Assembly (NCBI GenBank): GCA_030611115.1
Contig: JAUWQK010000109.1
Location: 1-5,386 of the forward strand
Length of the DNA stretch: 5,386 nucleotides
Direction: 5' to 3'
Source: Deltaproteobacteria bacterium
Lineage (GTDB): Bacteria > Desulfobacterota > Desulfobacteria > Desulfobacterales > ETH-SRB1
In this document: piece after piece, positions 4,316 through 5,386 of the stretch
Position numbering within the stretch: the first letter of the stretch is position 1
Layout of the letters: each line of letters starts with the position of its first letter
The notes under the pieces: generated by a model
Databases searched by the model: none
What the model was told of the DNA's origin: nothing
Seen by the model: the letters and a program-made list of their open reading frames with translations, nothing else
Position numbers and translations under genes: made by a program

Positions 4316-5386
4316 TGAAATTAAATTTGAAGAAGAAAATTCTTGCCGTTTATTCGCTCATAAACCGAAACATGTTGGATTTATTTCAACCCGCCTTGCC
4401 GGGACAGACGGTGTTTCCCTTGAAGCATCAAAATGGGCTCACTTTTTTGAAAAAGAAGGATTTACATGTTTTTATTTTGCCGGTGAGTGTGATCGTGCAC
4501 CAGAGCGTTCATACATAGTTCCTGAAGCTCACTTTAAGCATCCCAACATACGGGAAATCCATCAAAACTGCTTTAGATTGAAAAAACGAAGCGACTATGT
4601 ATCACAGAGAATCCATGAACTCAGGCTGAGATTAAAGAAACATCTTTATAACTTCATCCGGCAGTTCAAAATTGATCTTCTGGTAGCTGAAAATTGCCTG
4701 ACAATACCGCTTAATATACCTCTCGGCATAGCCATTGCTGAGTTAATATCTGAAACAGGCATCTCAACAATTGCCCATCATCACGATTTCTTCTGGGAAC
4801 GACAGGCTTTTATGAGGAACGCCGTATGGGAATACCTTAATATGGCCTTTCCTCCTCATCTGCCGCAAATTCAGCACGTGGTAATCAACTCTTCTGCTAA
4901 TAACCAGTTAAGTCTTAGAACTGGTATTTCTCCAACCATCATCCCTAATGTCATGGACTTTAATAATCCGCCTGAACCAGTTGATGATTATGCATCTGAC
5001 GTGAGAAAGGCTCTTGGAGTCGAGGACGACCAGTTATTTATTCTCCAGCCTACCAGAGTTGTTAAGCGCAAAAAAATTGAGCTCACAATAGAGCTTATCA
5101 ACAAATTGGGGAAGAAAGCCAAACTCGTTATTTCACATGCTTCAGGTGATGAAGGCTATGATTACGAATGCAGAGTAAAAGAATATGCTTGTCTGATGGG
5201 CGTTGATACAATTTTTGTTTCAGACATAATTAATGAAAAAAGAGGATTCACTGAATCAGGGAAGAAAATATATACCCTGAATGACATTTACCCTCATGCA
5301 GATCTTGTTACCTATCCTTCAGACTTTGAGGGCTTTGGCAATGCTTTTCTTGAAGCAATATATTTCCGAAAACCAATAATGGTTAA
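4299..5386 (+). CDS. Family-4-like (GT-B) glycosyltransferase, 3' end outside the window
   Basis: The frame is open from the ATG at 4299 to the window edge (362 codons plus two bases); the C-terminal part is missing. The N-terminal Rossmann half carries HVGFISTRLAGTDGVSLEASKW (25-46, acceptor-side glycine loop), ENCLTIPLNIPLG (131-143) and a HHHDFFWER block (160-168). The C-terminal half begins near IIPNVMDF (214-221) and shows the basic nucleotide-sugar loop QPTRVVKRKK (250-259) and the retaining GT-B EX7E motif in EGFGNAFLE (E344, E352). It should transfer a sugar from an activated nucleotide donor to an unidentified acceptor in the cytoplasm. Related proteins are usually annotated only as glycosyltransferase family 4 or group 1; a role in compatible-solute glycosides or surface glycans is possible but unproven. 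The gene overlaps tag by 17 nt in another frame. The family call is firm; the substrate is unknown. Confidence 0.9.
   Translation, partial: MNIVNDEIKFEEENSCRLFAHKPKHVGFISTRLAGTDGVSLEASKWAHFFEKEGFTCFYFAGECDRAPERSYIVPEAHFKHPNIREIHQNCFRLKKRSDYVSQRIHELRLRLKKHLYNFIRQFKIDLLVAENCLTIPLNIPLGIAIAELISETGISTIAHHHDFFWERQAFMRNAVWEYLNMAFPPHLPQIQHVVINSSANNQLSLRTGISPTIIPNVMDFNNPPEPVDDYASDVRKALGVEDDQLFILQPTRVVKRKKIELTIELINKLGKKAKLVISHASGDEGYDYECRVKEYACLMGVDTIFVSDIINEKRGFTESGKKIYTLNDIYPHADLVTYPSDFEGFGNAFLEAIYFRKPIMV

Noticed and set aside
4312..4518. 68-residue open frame starting at the tag stop codon
   Set aside because: It is out of frame with the long conserved glycosyltransferase frame that starts at 4299 and continues to the window end.

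Overview
The window is a moderately AT-rich bacterial segment with two divergent gene clusters separated by a repeat-filled intergenic region of about 550 bases. The genes are chromosomal housekeeping or accessory types. No phage, plasmid, tRNA, rRNA or CRISPR features are visible. The gene types and the density of short dispersed palindromic repeats make me lean towards a Desulfobacterota (former Deltaproteobacteria) genome. That assignment rests on impression, not on a marker gene.

Left cluster (minus strand, read 2835 to 173): a trimeric-type purine nucleoside phosphorylase (punA-like), then an amidohydrolase of the MTA/SAH/5'-deoxyadenosine deaminase family (mtaD-like), then a small Mth938-domain protein. 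The deaminase and the Mth938 gene overlap by 4 bases (ATGA) with a strong Shine-Dalgarno, so they are probably translationally coupled. The phosphorylase and deaminase are separated by a 27-bp inverted repeat whose outer end supplies the stop codon of the phosphorylase. A good sigma70-type promoter (TTGACT, 17 nt, TATATA) lies just upstream of the phosphorylase. Together the genes suggest salvage of 5'-modified adenosines by deamination first (MTA to methylthioinosine, or 5'-deoxyadenosine to 5'-deoxyinosine) and phosphorolysis second. The phosphorylase keeps the 6-oxopurine-binding Glu and Asn, but appears to have Ile where classical PNPs have the His that contacts the ribose 5'-OH. This fits a 5'-deoxy or 5'-thio substrate, though it remains a hypothesis.

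Middle (2836 to 3383): no gene. It holds the left-cluster promoter; a MITE-like element of about 231 bp with 17-bp imperfect terminal inverted repeats beginning and ending in TA (2958-3188), which contains a heptamer tandem array; a palindromic repeat (3197-3256) with a second copy at the left end of the window; and a short A-rich repeat. Candidate rightward promoters lie inside the MITE-like element and just after it.

Right cluster (plus strand, 3384 onward): a stand-alone DRTGG-domain protein, then DNA-3-methyladenine glycosylase I (tag) 2 nt later, then a GT-B type family-4-like glycosyltransferase that overlaps tag by 17 nt and runs off the end of the window. The tight spacing implies one operon, but no shared pathway is obvious. 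The first 172 bases hold a possible C-terminal tail of another plus-strand gene and two dispersed repeats.
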